18,743 bases of DNA from Xanthomonas translucens pv. translucens DSM 18974. Its GTDB lineage: Bacteria > Pseudomonadota > Gammaproteobacteria > Xanthomonadales > Xanthomonadaceae. Positions within the stretch are counted from its first letter, which is position 1. Each line of letters opens with the position of its first letter. The translations under genes and the position numbers were made by a program. Positions 1 through 7,803 of the stretch are shown one piece after another. The stretch lies in assembly GCF_000331775.1 (NCBI RefSeq), contig NZ_CAPJ01000323.1, forward strand, positions 1 through 18,743. The letters run 5' to 3'. The notes beneath the pieces were generated by a model, which saw only the letters and a program-made list of their open reading frames with translations, did no database searches and was not told the DNA's origin.

Positions 1-109
1 CGGCGGGCAGGGCGGCGGTGGCCAGGATTATGCGCCGCGCCGGCAACAGCCGGCGCCGCAGCAGTCCGCGCCGATGGACGATTTCGCGGACGACGATATC
101 CCGTTCTGA
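1..109 (+). CDS. ssb: Single-stranded DNA-binding protein, C-terminal end (partial)
   Basis: Only the 3' end of this gene lies in the window, read in the frame that starts at base 2 and stops with TGA at 107-109. The visible residues are a glycine- and glutamine-rich linker (GGQGGGGQDY, then proline/glutamine repeats) ending in MDDFADDDIPF. This acidic tip with a terminal D-D-I-P-F is the hallmark of bacterial SSB: the flexible linker follows the OB-fold, and the tip docks replication and repair partners such as RecQ, PriA and exonuclease I. The OB-fold itself is outside the window. A strong terminator follows 29 bases after the stop, so ssb ends its transcription unit here. The identification is firm because the tip is almost invariant. 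Confidence 0.95.
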   Translation, partial: GGQGGGGQDYAPRRQQPAPQQSAPMDDFADDDIPF

Positions 110-137
110 GCCGAACATCGGCCTGGCCTCGAACGCG

Positions 138-169
138 GCCCGCTTCTCCCGGCAGAAGCGGGCTTTTTT
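138..169 (+). terminator. Rho-independent terminator after ssb
   Basis: A perfect 10-bp stem, GCCCGCTTCT (138-147) pairing with AGAAGCGGGC (154-163), closes a six-base loop and is followed directly by six T (164-169). This is a textbook intrinsic terminator for the plus-strand ssb transcript. Confidence 0.92.
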
Positions 170-385
170 ATGCCCGCGTGCGATTTCGGATTGCATAGCC
201 GCCTTTGAACGCTGACGCGGGGGACGTGGCTGGGATGGCGAGGTTCACTCGATGCAGCGCAGCGGCTGCAGTCCGATCGCCCACGCGACCATTGGACGAA
301 GCAGCGCTGCTCCGAAGAACCGGGATCGGCTGCCTGCGAGAAGCCGCGGCGGGCGGCGATGCAGCGCCGTTGCCGGCGACCGGAC

Positions 386-1756
386 TCAGCGCGGCGACAG
401 CCGCTCGGCCATTTCCTTGACGACGTTGTGGGTGATCGCACGCAAACAGCGCATCTCGCCGGCGAGCGTGGCATCCAGGTCCGGCGTGTGGTTCAACTGG
501 GCGTTTTCGGCGTCGACCTGGTTGAGCAGTTGCTGCGCCTCGTCCAGGATCGCCGACCGCTGCAGTTCGAGTAGATTCGCGGCAGCCTTTCGCGGAAGTC
601 CCATGGCTTCGCCCGCCTTCACCATGTGTGCGAAGTTCATGTCGCCGAATCGCTCCACGCCCAGGATCGGCCATGCCAGCGTCGCGTCCTCCGGCCGTTT
701 CCCGCTGCCGTATGCGAGCGAGTCGTAACAGGTCGTGCACAGTAGATCGTAATGCGGTGCCAGGTGCACCCCGTCCGGTCCCACTAGGAAGCTCAGATTT
801 TTCAGGTGCGCATCGCTGTTTCCGGTCAGCACGTTGAAGATCAGCCACCTGTAGAGGCGGAACCGGGTCGCAAGCTTGTTGCGGCAGAGTTCGGCGATCC
901 GGGCCAACGCCTCGACGCTGCCCATCTGGTACTTGAAGGTGCGGTCCAGGCCGAGCAGCTGGCAAGCATCGATGGCATGCACGCGGCGCACGCCGGTCGC
1001 TGTGCGCTGGCGGTCGAAGCGCTCGATCAAGAACGCAGGCTCGGGCACATAGCGCCGCTGCACCGGCGGCACGTCGAGGCCCGCCCGCGCGGCCAGGCGC
1101 ATCACGAACCACTCGTTGACCACGCTATGCGGATAGTCCCCACTTGTGTTTTCGGGCTTGAGGATATGTGTCGACGGCTCGGCCCCGATGGGCTGCAACA
1201 AGTATCCGTCGCGTTCGATGACGGCCAGCTTGTGCTGGGCGCCAGCAAGCGACATGCGCTTTGCGGCGCCAGCGGCCAGCGAGTGATGCGGCAGATTGCG
1301 GATGCGCGCTGAAAGCTGCGCATCGGACAGCTCGGCCATGCCGCCCGGTTCAAGGGATTTGCCGGGCGCCAGCAGCGTCAGCGAACCTGCCGATTCCGCA
1401 CCGTAGTAGGACAGCAATGCGAAGGCGTCCGCGCCGGGGATCCCGGCATCGGCCGCCATCAACTGCCGCTGCGCCTCTTCCGGCAGGAGATTGTCGAAAT
1501 ACCATTGCACCGGACGGAAGGAGGACCCGTCCTGGATCTCGCCCTCCTGCAACGGCAAACCTGGCGCCAAGGCGAAGCGGTCGGCACTGGCCAGCCACGC
1601 CGGGGCGTAGGTGAATTTCCACAGGTTGGCGTATTCGGAGAGCGTGCCGACGCGTTGGGTGCCGATGCTGGCCAGCAAACTGCGCTGCGGATAGTGCAGG
1701 CCGTCCAGGACAGTGACGCCGATGGCGTCGTGCAGGCGCTGCGGCGGCCGGCTCAT
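386..1756 (-). CDS. hipA: HipA-family serine/threonine kinase toxin of type II TA system
   Basis: This encodes a 456-residue HipA-like protein kinase; the E. coli family member phosphorylates glutamyl-tRNA synthetase and induces persistence. Visible kinase features: a glycine-rich loop MSLAGAQHK (168-176) with the serine (S169) equivalent to the autophosphorylated loop serine of E. coli HipA, a likely ATP-binding lysine in THILK (K200), NEWFVMRLA (214-222), the catalytic loop GNSDAHLKN (312-320; D315), and the metal-binding HYDLL (335-339; D337). All key residues are present, so it looks active. The frame stays open upstream to 1864, but the ATG at 1756 overlaps the hipB stop as ATGA, which implies translational coupling and fixes the start. 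The target is not predictable from sequence; HipA relatives differ in substrate. Confidence 0.93.
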   Translation of the reverse strand: MSRPPQRLHDAIGVTVLDGLHYPQRSLLASIGTQRVGTLSEYANLWKFTYAPAWLASADRFALAPGLPLQEGEIQDGSSFRPVQWYFDNLLPEEAQRQLMAADAGIPGADAFALLSYYGAESAGSLTLLAPGKSLEPGGMAELSDAQLSARIRNLPHHSLAAGAAKRMSLAGAQHKLAVIERDGYLLQPIGAEPSTHILKPENTSGDYPHSVVNEWFVMRLAARAGLDVPPVQRRYVPEPAFLIERFDRQRTATGVRRVHAIDACQLLGLDRTFKYQMGSVEALARIAELCRNKLATRFRLYRWLIFNVLTGNSDAHLKNLSFLVGPDGVHLAPHYDLLCTTCYDSLAYGSGKRPEDATLAWPILGVERFGDMNFAHMVKAGEAMGLPRKAAANLLELQRSAILDEAQQLLNQVDAENAQLNHTPDLDATLAGEMRCLRAITHNVVKEMAERLSPR

Positions 1757-2016
1757 CGCGTGCGCGCCCGCTTGCGCTGGTTGGACGCGTCCATGACGCT
1801 GTCGGGAACATCGATCTCGACGTGCAGGCCCAATTCGGACAACACGGCGAACAGCTTGCCCCATTGCACCGTGCCGCTGCCGCGCTCGACCTTGGCCAGG
1901 AAGTTCTCGCTCACGCCGATGCCTTCGGCAGTGGCGTCCTGGCGCAAGCCCTGGTGCTTGCGCATGGCCTTGACCAGTGGACCCAGTGCTTCCGCGTTGT
2001 CCAGCCTGATCTTCAT
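1753..2016 (-). CDS. hipB: HipB-like antitoxin, XRE-family DNA-binding repressor
   Basis: An 87-residue protein starting MKIRLDNAEALG, with a helix-turn-helix of the XRE/Cro type across roughly residues 10-65 (GLRQDATAEGIGVSENFLAKVE carries the two helices) and a basic tail (NQRKRARTR). It precedes hipA and overlaps it by four bases, the canonical antitoxin-first order, and should both neutralise HipA and repress the operon. The ATG at 2016 is chosen because GAGGA lies seven bases upstream; an in-frame GTG at 2046 would add ten residues (MNPHENEDFT) but has no comparable site. The ribosome-binding site falls inside the first of five palindromes upstream, which indicates autorepression. Family assignment is secure from motif and context; the tight partner relation is inferred. 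Confidence 0.92.
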   Translation of the reverse strand: MKIRLDNAEALGPLVKAMRKHQGLRQDATAEGIGVSENFLAKVERGSGTVQWGKLFAVLSELGLHVEIDVPDSVMDASNQRKRARTR

Positions 2017-2022
2017 TGTGAA

Positions 2023-2203
2023 ATCCTCATTCTCGTGCGGATTCACCGCATCCAGCCCATCTTACCGATCTTATCCTGTCGATCGTAAGGAATATTTGGA
2101 TAAATCCTTTCGATCATCAGGACCCACTGGTAAATCCTTATTTTCGTAAGGATTTCCATTGCGGTGAATGGATTTCGGCAAAAATCCTCACATATGCAAG
2201 GAA
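2023..2203. promoter_or_regulatory. hipBA operator cluster: five TCCT-N10-AGGA palindromes
   Basis: Five copies of TCCT-N10-AGGA occur at 2024-2041 (CGGA in the right half), 2074-2091, 2105-2122, 2135-2152 and 2185-2202. Their centres are 2032.5, 2082.5, 2113.5, 2143.5 and 2193.5, giving spacings of 50, 31, 30 and 50, a mirror-symmetric layout. E. coli HipB binds several TATCC-N8-GGATA sites upstream of hipBA; here the TCC...GGA spacing is four bases longer. The first site covers the hipB ribosome-binding site and the last lies within the start of the divergent peptidase remnant. HipB binding is inferred. Confidence 0.8.
2132..2155. promoter_or_regulatory. Best hipBA operator, perfect 9-bp inverted repeat
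   Basis: AAATCCTTA (2132-2140) and TAAGGATTT (2147-2155) are exact reverse complements around the spacer TTTTCG. It is the most symmetrical of the five sites and the likely highest-affinity one. Confidence 0.8.
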
Positions 2204-3241
2204 TTTTGCGTGCGCGGCAGGCGCAGGCGTTCACTTGCCGACGCGGACAATGCCGACAAGCTGTTTTACCGCGATGCGCAAGGCGGCGACTGGCGCCTGC
2301 TCAACGACCAGAACCTCAGCCATCACGCCGAGTGGCCGATCGGCTTTTCCGAAAACGGGCGCACTGCGTATCTGCAGGTCCAGCAGGACAAGGGCAGCGA
2401 CGCGATCGTGGCCTGGAATGTGGACAGCAACGAACGCAAGGAAATGGCGCGCGATGCCCTGGCCGATCGGTACCGGATCATGTATCGCCACGGCACCCGT
2501 ATCCCGGTGGGGATCCAGGTGCTGGCCGACAAGCCGCGCAGCCTGTTCTTCGACCCGACCTCGCCCGAGGCCAAGACCCAGCGCTCGCTGGAAGCGGCGT
2601 TCCCGGGGCAGGCGGTCTATGTGATCTCCAGTACCCGCGATGGCCGGCTCAACCTGGTGCAGGTGCAATCCGGACGCAATCCGGGAGAGTTCTACCTGTT
2701 CGACACCGTGGCGAAGGATGTGACCGACGCTACGCGTTGGGCGATTGCCCGAGGGATCGCCGATCCTGCGCGCATCTGCATGTACGGCGCCAGCTACGGT
2801 GCCTATGCGTTGTTGATGGGGGTTGCCAGGGAGCCATCGCTGTACCGCTGCGCGGCCGGCGATGTCGGCGTCTACGACTTGCCGATGATGTATGTCAGGG
2901 GCGATGCTCAGAAGCGCGACTCGAGTCAGAACTTCCTGCGCGAATGGATGGGGGCGGGCAGCGAACTGGCGGCAGTGTCGCCGGTGAACCTGGCCGACAA
3001 GAGCAAGGTGCCGGTGTTCATCGCCGCGGGCGGCGAGGATGAAACCGCGCCGATCGAGCATTCCAAGAAGATGGAGGCGGCGCTGAAGAAGGCTGGGGTG
3101 CCGGTGGAGACGCTGTACGTCCCCACCGAGGGCCATGGCTTCTACACAGAGGAACACCGCCGTGAGTTCTATACCAGGCGACTGGCGTTCCTGAGCCGCT
3201 CGCTTGGCGGTGCGCAGGCTGCACCTGCACCTGCGCGCTAG
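2168..3241 (+). pseudogene. S9-family prolyl oligopeptidase, 5'-truncated and internally deleted
   Basis: The 357-codon frame resembles the S9 peptidases (acylaminoacyl/dipeptidyl peptidase type) that are normally about 650-700 residues. Visible: part of the beta-propeller (LFYRDAQGGDW, AEWPIGFSENGRTAYL, YRIMYRHGTRIPV), then EFYLFDTVAK joined directly to DVTDATRWAIA, then the catalytic end with S209 in GASYGAY, D291 in GGEDETAP and H323 in EGHGF. Missing are the signal peptide and first propeller blades, and, at the join near 2714, the segment of roughly a hundred residues that carries the oxyanion HGGP motif. The first codons after 2168 lie in hipBA operator DNA and look unrelated to the family. 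The triad survives but a working fold is unlikely. A shortened functional hydrolase cannot be fully excluded because the frame is intact. Confidence 0.82.
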
Positions 3242-3247
3242 TTCCAC

Positions 3248-3278
3248 GGTGCTGATGCGCTGCAAGCGCATCAGCACC
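3248..3278. terminator. Perfect 14-bp hairpin between convergent genes
   Basis: GGTGCTGATGCGCT (3248-3261) and AGCGCATCAGCACC (3265-3278) are exact reverse complements around GCA, seven bases past the peptidase-remnant stop. No T-run follows on either strand, so intrinsic termination is uncertain; it may instead be a transcript-stabilising or Rho-assisting stem. Confidence 0.5.
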
Positions 3279-3300
3279 TGCAAGCCGCGAAAGCCGATCC

Positions 3301-3325
3301 GCGGCCCGACGCACGCTCGGGCCGC
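3301..3325. terminator. GC-rich hairpin downstream of the POT transporter
   Basis: GCGGCCCGA (3301-3309) pairs with TCGGGCCGC (3317-3325) across a seven-base loop, 31 bases past the minus-strand transporter stop. There is no clear T-tract, so its terminator role is tentative. Confidence 0.4.
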
Positions 3326-3356
3326 GCCTCGCGCGTAGCGACGACGGTGCCGACGC

Positions 3357-5123
3357 TCAGCGCACCCCGTGCATCATCCGCCGCAGCAGCGGCGCGGCCA
3401 CGAAGGCCAGCACCGCGCAGCCCACGCCGATCCACAGCATCAGCCAGAACAGGTGCGCGTACTTGCCGGCGGCATCGGCGATGTTCAGCGTTTCGCCGTC
3501 CGGCACATCGATCGCGGCGAGCTTGCCGAACAGCGCGGCCAGCGCCTCAGAGAACGCCGTGGCCAGGAACCAGGTGCCCATCATCAGGCTGACCACGCGC
3601 GGCACCGCGAGCTGGGTCACCGCCGATAGCCCGACCGGCGACAGGCACATCTCGCCCGCTTCCAGCACCAGATAGGCCAGCACCAGCCACCACACGCTGG
3701 CCATCTGCCCGCTGGCGCCGACCTGTTGCGCGGCCAGCGCCAGCGGCACGAACGACACCCCGGCCAACAACAGGCCCATGGCCGACTTGGCCGGCTTGGA
3801 CGGCTCCAGGCCGCGCCGTTCCAGCCACGCCCACAGTGCGGCGAACAGCGGCGCCAGCAGTACCAGGAACAGTGCGCCCAGGTAGGTCAGCGAACCGGCG
3901 GTCTGCGGCAGCACCAGGCAGTCGCGGACCAGGAGCAGCAGCATCAGCACGCTGACCGCGATGAACAGCAGGCGCGGCGCGGCAGACGTGGGGTTGCGGT
4001 CGGACAGCGACGCCGCGGCGACGAAGCCCAGCGGCGCCAGCAGCAGCGAGGCGATCGACCATGGCAGCGGCGTGCCGTCGCGGATCACCAGCGACGGCAC
4101 GATGTCCTTGGTCATCAGCCGGTCGGTGAAGGTGACCCAGGAGCCGTAGGTCTGCTCGTACAGGGTGAAGTACACCAGCGCCATCGCGATCAGCACCATC
4201 AGCGCGATCATCTGCTGGCGCTGCACCGGCGTGCACTGGGTGCCGGTGAACCAGGCGAACCACAGCAGCACGCCGCCGAGCACCAGCAGCATCAGCAGCA
4301 AGGCCAGCGAGATCTCGCCGCCCAGGCTGAAGGCGCCGTTGGCCGCGGCCCACATCAGCCAGGCCACCGGCAGCACGCCGAGCACCGCGCCCAGGTAGAT
4401 CGCCCCTTCGCGCGGCAGCCCGGCCACGCGCTGGCGCAGCAGCGCCGGTTGCGCCGGCTCGGCATGGCCGTGCAGGTATTTCTGGCCCCACAGGAGCATG
4501 CCCAGGCCGAGCAGCATGCCGATCCCGGCGGCGCCGAAACCGTAGCGCCAGCCGTAGGCTTCGCCGAGGAAGCCGCACACCAGCGAGGCGAACAGCGCGC
4601 CGAGGTTGATGCCGGCGTAGAACAGCGAAAAGCCGGAGTCGCGGCGCGGATCGTCGTGCGCATACAGCTTGCCGACGATGGTGGAGATGTTCGGCTTGAG
4701 AAAGCCCACGCCCATGATGATCAGCGCCAGCGACAGGTAGGTCACGCCCAGCGACGCGGTATCGCGCACCACCACGCCGGCGACCCGGGTGGCGGCGTGG
4801 CCCTCGAAGGCCATGCCGGCGTGGCCGAGCACCAGCAGAATGCCGCCGAACACCACTGCCTTGCGCATGCCCAGCCAGCGGTCGGCGAGCAGGCCGCCGA
4901 TCACCGGCACGCAGTACACCAGCCCGCCATAGGCGCCGAGCAGGTCCAGCCCGGCCTTGTCGCCGAACAGGTGGTACTTGGTCAGATACAGCAGCAGCAG
5001 CGCCTTCATCCCGTAGAAGGAGAAGCGCTCCCACATCTCGGTGAAGAAGCAGACGTAGACGCCCTTGGGGTGGCCGAGGAAATCGTCGCGCGCGTCGCGG
5101 GCGGAAAGGGCGGTGGCGGACAC
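3357..5123 (-). CDS. POT/PTR-family proton-dependent oligopeptide transporter
   Basis: A 588-residue polytopic inner-membrane protein of the POT branch of the major facilitator superfamily, importing di- and tripeptides with protons. The N-terminus shows DDFLGHPKGVYVCFFTEMWERF with the ExxER signature at E29-x-x-E32-R33 followed by FSFYG. FSLFYAGINLGAL matches the second PTR signature, and long hydrophobic segments run to the C-terminus, consistent with the 14 helices usual in bacterial members. The frame is open to 5369, but that extension reads through intergenic repeats. The GTG at 5123 (VSATALSARDARDDFLGH) is preferred because family proteins begin shortly before DDFLGHPKG; its ribosome-binding site is weak, so the exact start is uncertain. 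It diverges from the OPT transporter gene, suggesting related control. Confidence 0.92.
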   Translation of the reverse strand: MSATALSARDARDDFLGHPKGVYVCFFTEMWERFSFYGMKALLLLYLTKYHLFGDKAGLDLLGAYGGLVYCVPVIGGLLADRWLGMRKAVVFGGILLVLGHAGMAFEGHAATRVAGVVVRDTASLGVTYLSLALIIMGVGFLKPNISTIVGKLYAHDDPRRDSGFSLFYAGINLGALFASLVCGFLGEAYGWRYGFGAAGIGMLLGLGMLLWGQKYLHGHAEPAQPALLRQRVAGLPREGAIYLGAVLGVLPVAWLMWAAANGAFSLGGEISLALLLMLLVLGGVLLWFAWFTGTQCTPVQRQQMIALMVLIAMALVYFTLYEQTYGSWVTFTDRLMTKDIVPSLVIRDGTPLPWSIASLLLAPLGFVAAASLSDRNPTSAAPRLLFIAVSVLMLLLLVRDCLVLPQTAGSLTYLGALFLVLLAPLFAALWAWLERRGLEPSKPAKSAMGLLLAGVSFVPLALAAQQVGASGQMASVWWLVLAYLVLEAGEMCLSPVGLSAVTQLAVPRVVSLMMGTWFLATAFSEALAALFGKLAAIDVPDGETLNIADAAGKYAHLFWLMLWIGVGCAVLAFVAAPLLRRMMHGVR

Positions 5124-5208
5124 GGCTGGCCTGGGTGGCAAGAGCAGCGGCGGAGTATAGGCGTGCAGGTGGGGATTGGTTGCGTCGCGGCAGCGTGGCG
5201 AGGCACCT

Positions 5209-5229
5209 CCTTCTCCCACCGGGAGAAGG
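5209..5229. repeat. REP-like hairpin
   Basis: CCTTCTCCC (5209-5217) and GGGAGAAGG (5221-5229) form a perfect stem with a three-base loop, followed by GTGCCCCGAAGGTGCGGATGAG. The arrangement resembles dispersed intergenic palindromes of xanthomonads. Confidence 0.6.
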
Positions 5230-5360
5230 TGCCCCGAAGGTGCGGATGAGGGTGCGGGCGCAGCCGCGTGGGATCGAAACAGCGCGAGGCTTCGCCCCCA
5301 ACCCCTCTCCCGGTGGGTGTGGGGCTGACCATCGGCTGCCGGGGCGATGCTGCATCTACG

Positions 5361-5379
5361 AATCCCCAATCCCCAATCC
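5361..5379. repeat. AATCCCC heptamer tract
   Basis: About three tandem AATCCCC units, the last one imperfect (AATCCTC). The same heptamer recurs near 14678, and the seven-base period matches the GAGTCCC tracts elsewhere in the window. Confidence 0.6.
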
Positions 5380-5480
5380 TCGCCTCCCAGACATGTGCCA
5401 AAAGCTGGGCGGCGGGATGCTGGACTTGCCCAGCCCCAGACGCTAGCGTGGAAAACGTTTTTGTCGTTTCAGGGGTCACC

Positions 5481-7439
5481 ATGAACAACGCTGCTGCGCC
5501 GCGTCAGCTCACTTTCCGCGCGGTCGTGCTGGCGATCGTGCTGGCCGTCGTGCTGTCGGCCGCCAATGCCTACCTGGGATTGTTCGCCGGCCTGACCATC
5601 GCCACCGCGATCCCGGCGGCGGTGGTGTCGATGGGCGTGCTGCGCCTGCTCGGCGGCGGCACCATCCTGGAGAACAACATCGTGCAGACCGGCGCCTCGG
5701 CCGGTTCGTCGATCGCCGCGGGGGTCATCTTCACCATCCCGGCGCTGGTGATCATGGGCTACTGGCCGGACTTCAAGTACTGGTGGGTGCTCGGCATCGC
5801 CGGCATGGGCGGCCTGCTCGGGGTGCTGTTCTCGGTGCCGCTGCGGCGCTCGATGATCGTCGAGGATCCGCTGCCGTTCCCCGAGGGCAAGGCCGCGGCC
5901 GAAGTGCTCAAGGCCGGCGCGAACCCGGGACCGGGACTGAAGATCCTGGCGCTGTCGGCGAGCATCGGCGGGCTGGTCAAGCTGGCCGCGGCCAGCGGCC
6001 TGAAAGTGATTCCCGACACCTGGGCGCAGGCCACCTACCTGGGCAGCAGCAAGCTGGTCGGCTACGTCGGCACCAACCTGTCGCCGGCGCTGCTCGGCGT
6101 CGGCTACATCGTCGGGCTCAACGTCGGCATCGTGGTGCTGTCCGGCTCGATCCTGTCCTGGCATATCGCCATTCCGCTGTACCAGCAGTTCTTCATGGGT
6201 TCGGACCCGGCGCTGGCGCAGAGCCTGGTCACCGCGCCGGCGGCCGAGGCCGCGTTCGGCATCTGGGCGGCCAAGGTGCGCTACCTGGGCGTGGGCGCGA
6301 TGCTGATCGGCGGCGTGTGGACGCTGTTCTCGCTGCGCAAGTCGCTGTTGTCCGGGGTCAAGAGCGGCTTCGCCGCCGCGCGCAAGAGCACCGCCGGCAC
6401 GGTGGTCGCCGAGACCGACCGCGACTTGCCGATGAAGTGGATGCTGGTGGCGCTGCTGCTGTGCACGCTGCCGCTGCTGGGCCTGTACCAGGCGATCGTC
6501 GGCCAGTGGCACGTCAGCATTCCGATGACCATCATCATGATCGTCGCCGGCTTCCTGTTCGTGTCGGTGTCCGGCTACCTGGCCGGGCTGATCGGTTCGT
6601 CGAACAATCCGGTGTCGGGCATCACCATCTCCACCATCCTGTTCGCCTCGGCAGTGCTGGTGCTGCTGCTCGGGCGCGACTCGCCGATCGGCGCGGTCGC
6701 CGCGATCATGATCGGCGCTGTGGTGTGCTGCGCTGCAGCGGTGGGCGGCGACAACCTGCAGGATCTGAAGGCCGGTTACCTGGTCGGCGCCACACCGTGG
6801 AAGCAGCAGCTGATGCTGGCCATCGGCGCGTTCTCCTGCGCGCTGATCATGGCGCCGGTGCTGAACCTGCTGGCCCAGGCCTACGGCATTGGCGCGGCGA
6901 CGCCGGAGCATCCGAACTCGTTGGCCGCGCCGCAGGCGACGCTGATGGCCTCGGTGGCCAAGGGCCTGTTCGGCGGCGAACTGCCGTGGACGATGATCGC
7001 GATCGGCGCCGGCGTCGGTGCGGCGATCATCGCCCTGGACGAATGGCTCAAGCGCACCGGCAAGCGCTTCCGCGTGCCGGTGCTGGCCGCGGCGATCGGC
7101 ATCTATCTGCCGCTGGAACTGATGGTGCCGATCTTCCTCGGCGGGCTGATCACCTACTTGGTCGAGCGCTTCCACAAGATCCGCGCCGACGACGAGGAAG
7201 GCCGCGACCGCGTGCACCGTCCGGGCACGCTGTTCGCCGCCGGCCTGATCACCGGCGAGGCGCTGATGGGCATCGCCATCGCCGTGCCGATCGTGGTTTC
7301 CGGCCATGCCGACGTGCTGGCGCTACCTGCGGCCTTCCATCTGAACCAGTGGTACGGCCTGGTCCTGCTCGCCTTCGTCGGCTGGCTGCTGTATCGCACC
7401 GGCAAGAAGGGCGAGCCGACCGCGCCGCCGTCCGCGTAA
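5481..7439 (+). CDS. OPT-family oligopeptide transporter
   Basis: A 652-residue, strongly hydrophobic membrane protein of the OPT family, which takes up oligopeptides (some members carry metal chelates) and is unrelated to the POT fold. Recognisable stretches are LSAANAYLGLFAGLTIATAIPA near the N-terminus, ILENNIVQTGASAGSSIAAG, the conserved EDPLPFPEGKAAAEVL around residues 128-143, SSNNPVSGITISTI near 373-386, and a terminal helix ending in a lysine-rich tail (TGKKGEPTAPPSA). The ATG at 5481 has AGGGG six bases upstream; the longer open frame back to 5268 runs through intergenic repeats and is rejected. It is divergent from the POT gene, so the two peptide carriers share a control region. 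Substrate cannot be told from sequence. Confidence 0.93.
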   Translation: MNNAAAPRQLTFRAVVLAIVLAVVLSAANAYLGLFAGLTIATAIPAAVVSMGVLRLLGGGTILENNIVQTGASAGSSIAAGVIFTIPALVIMGYWPDFKYWWVLGIAGMGGLLGVLFSVPLRRSMIVEDPLPFPEGKAAAEVLKAGANPGPGLKILALSASIGGLVKLAAASGLKVIPDTWAQATYLGSSKLVGYVGTNLSPALLGVGYIVGLNVGIVVLSGSILSWHIAIPLYQQFFMGSDPALAQSLVTAPAAEAAFGIWAAKVRYLGVGAMLIGGVWTLFSLRKSLLSGVKSGFAAARKSTAGTVVAETDRDLPMKWMLVALLLCTLPLLGLYQAIVGQWHVSIPMTIIMIVAGFLFVSVSGYLAGLIGSSNNPVSGITISTILFASAVLVLLLGRDSPIGAVAAIMIGAVVCCAAAVGGDNLQDLKAGYLVGATPWKQQLMLAIGAFSCALIMAPVLNLLAQAYGIGAATPEHPNSLAAPQATLMASVAKGLFGGELPWTMIAIGAGVGAAIIALDEWLKRTGKRFRVPVLAAAIGIYLPLELMVPIFLGGLITYLVERFHKIRADDEEGRDRVHRPGTLFAAGLITGEALMGIAIAVPIVVSGHADVLALPAAFHLNQWYGLVLLAFVGWLLYRTGKKGEPTAPPSA

Positions 7440-7470
7440 GCAGGCGCACACCTCGGCCCCGCAATGCATG

Positions 7471-7501
7471 AAGCCCGGCCACGCGCCGGGCTTCGCGTTT
7501 T
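7471..7501 (+). terminator. Probable Rho-independent terminator after the OPT gene
   Basis: AAGCCCGGC (7471-7479) pairs with GCCGGGCTT (7485-7493) around a five-base loop, then CGCG and TTTT (7498-7501). The stem is strong, but the T-run is short and set off by four bases. Confidence 0.7.
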
Positions 7502-7803
7502 CGATGGCGGCGAGGTGATGGGCGACGCACTAGGCAGCGTCTTCGCAACATCCAGCGCCACCTCGCAGATCGACGTTGCGTGCCTTGCACGCAAGCACTG
7601 CAGCGCTGCGGCAGCACGGCACAGTCGTATGCAAGCCAGCGTCGCTGCACCCTTGCAAAGAAAGACGCAGCGCCGATGCTCCTGCGAGTCCCGAGTCCCG
7701 AGTCCCGAGTCCCGAGTCCCGGCCCCCCCATGACTTCATGCCTTTGCGCCGCGCCCACCCGCCCACCTACCATCGACGTTTAGCCGTCTTCCGGAGACAC
7801 CCG
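7502..7803. other. Intergenic region upstream of the S9 peptidase gene
   Basis: Apart from the GAGTCCC array at 7686-7720 and a G-rich ribosome-binding site (GGAG at 7793-7796), no gene or clear promoter was found in this stretch. Open frames running through it are extensions of neighbouring frames without family resemblance. Confidence 0.55.
7686..7720. repeat. Tandem heptamer array, 5 x GAGTCCC
   Basis: Five perfect head-to-tail copies of GAGTCCC, upstream of the S9 peptidase gene. It is the exact reverse complement of the unit in the 15-copy array downstream of that gene. Confidence 0.95.

Larger units (their letters stand above)
5124..5480. other. Divergent intergenic region with repeats between POT and OPT genes
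   Basis: No gene is seen in these 357 bases. They hold a 9-bp hairpin (5209-5229), a CCCCAACCCCTCTCCC / GGTGTGGGG half-palindrome at about 5296-5325, and an AATCCCC heptamer tract at 5361-5379. The promoters of both transporters must lie here; no convincing -35/-10 pair was identified. Confidence 0.6.

Noticed and set aside
110..385. Possible small genes between ssb and hipA
   Set aside because: Several short open frames exist on both strands, but none has a ribosome-binding site with family-like sequence.
2017..2046. Upstream GTG start for hipB adding MNPHENEDFT
   Set aside because: There is no good ribosome-binding site before it, whereas the ATG at 2016 has GAGGA at proper spacing.
3726..5249. 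A 507-codon plus-strand open frame opposite the POT transporter
   Set aside because: Its translation is rich in Gln, His, Arg and Gly, the usual antisense shadow of a GC-rich membrane-protein gene, and the minus strand encodes a clear POT protein.
5268..5480. N-terminal extension of the OPT gene
   Set aside because: It runs through REP-like and AATCCCC repeats, and the hydrophobic family start begins after the ATG at 5481.
5469..7307. A 612-codon minus-strand open frame opposite the OPT transporter
   Set aside because: Low-complexity antisense composition with no family motif, and it fully overlaps a convincing OPT gene.
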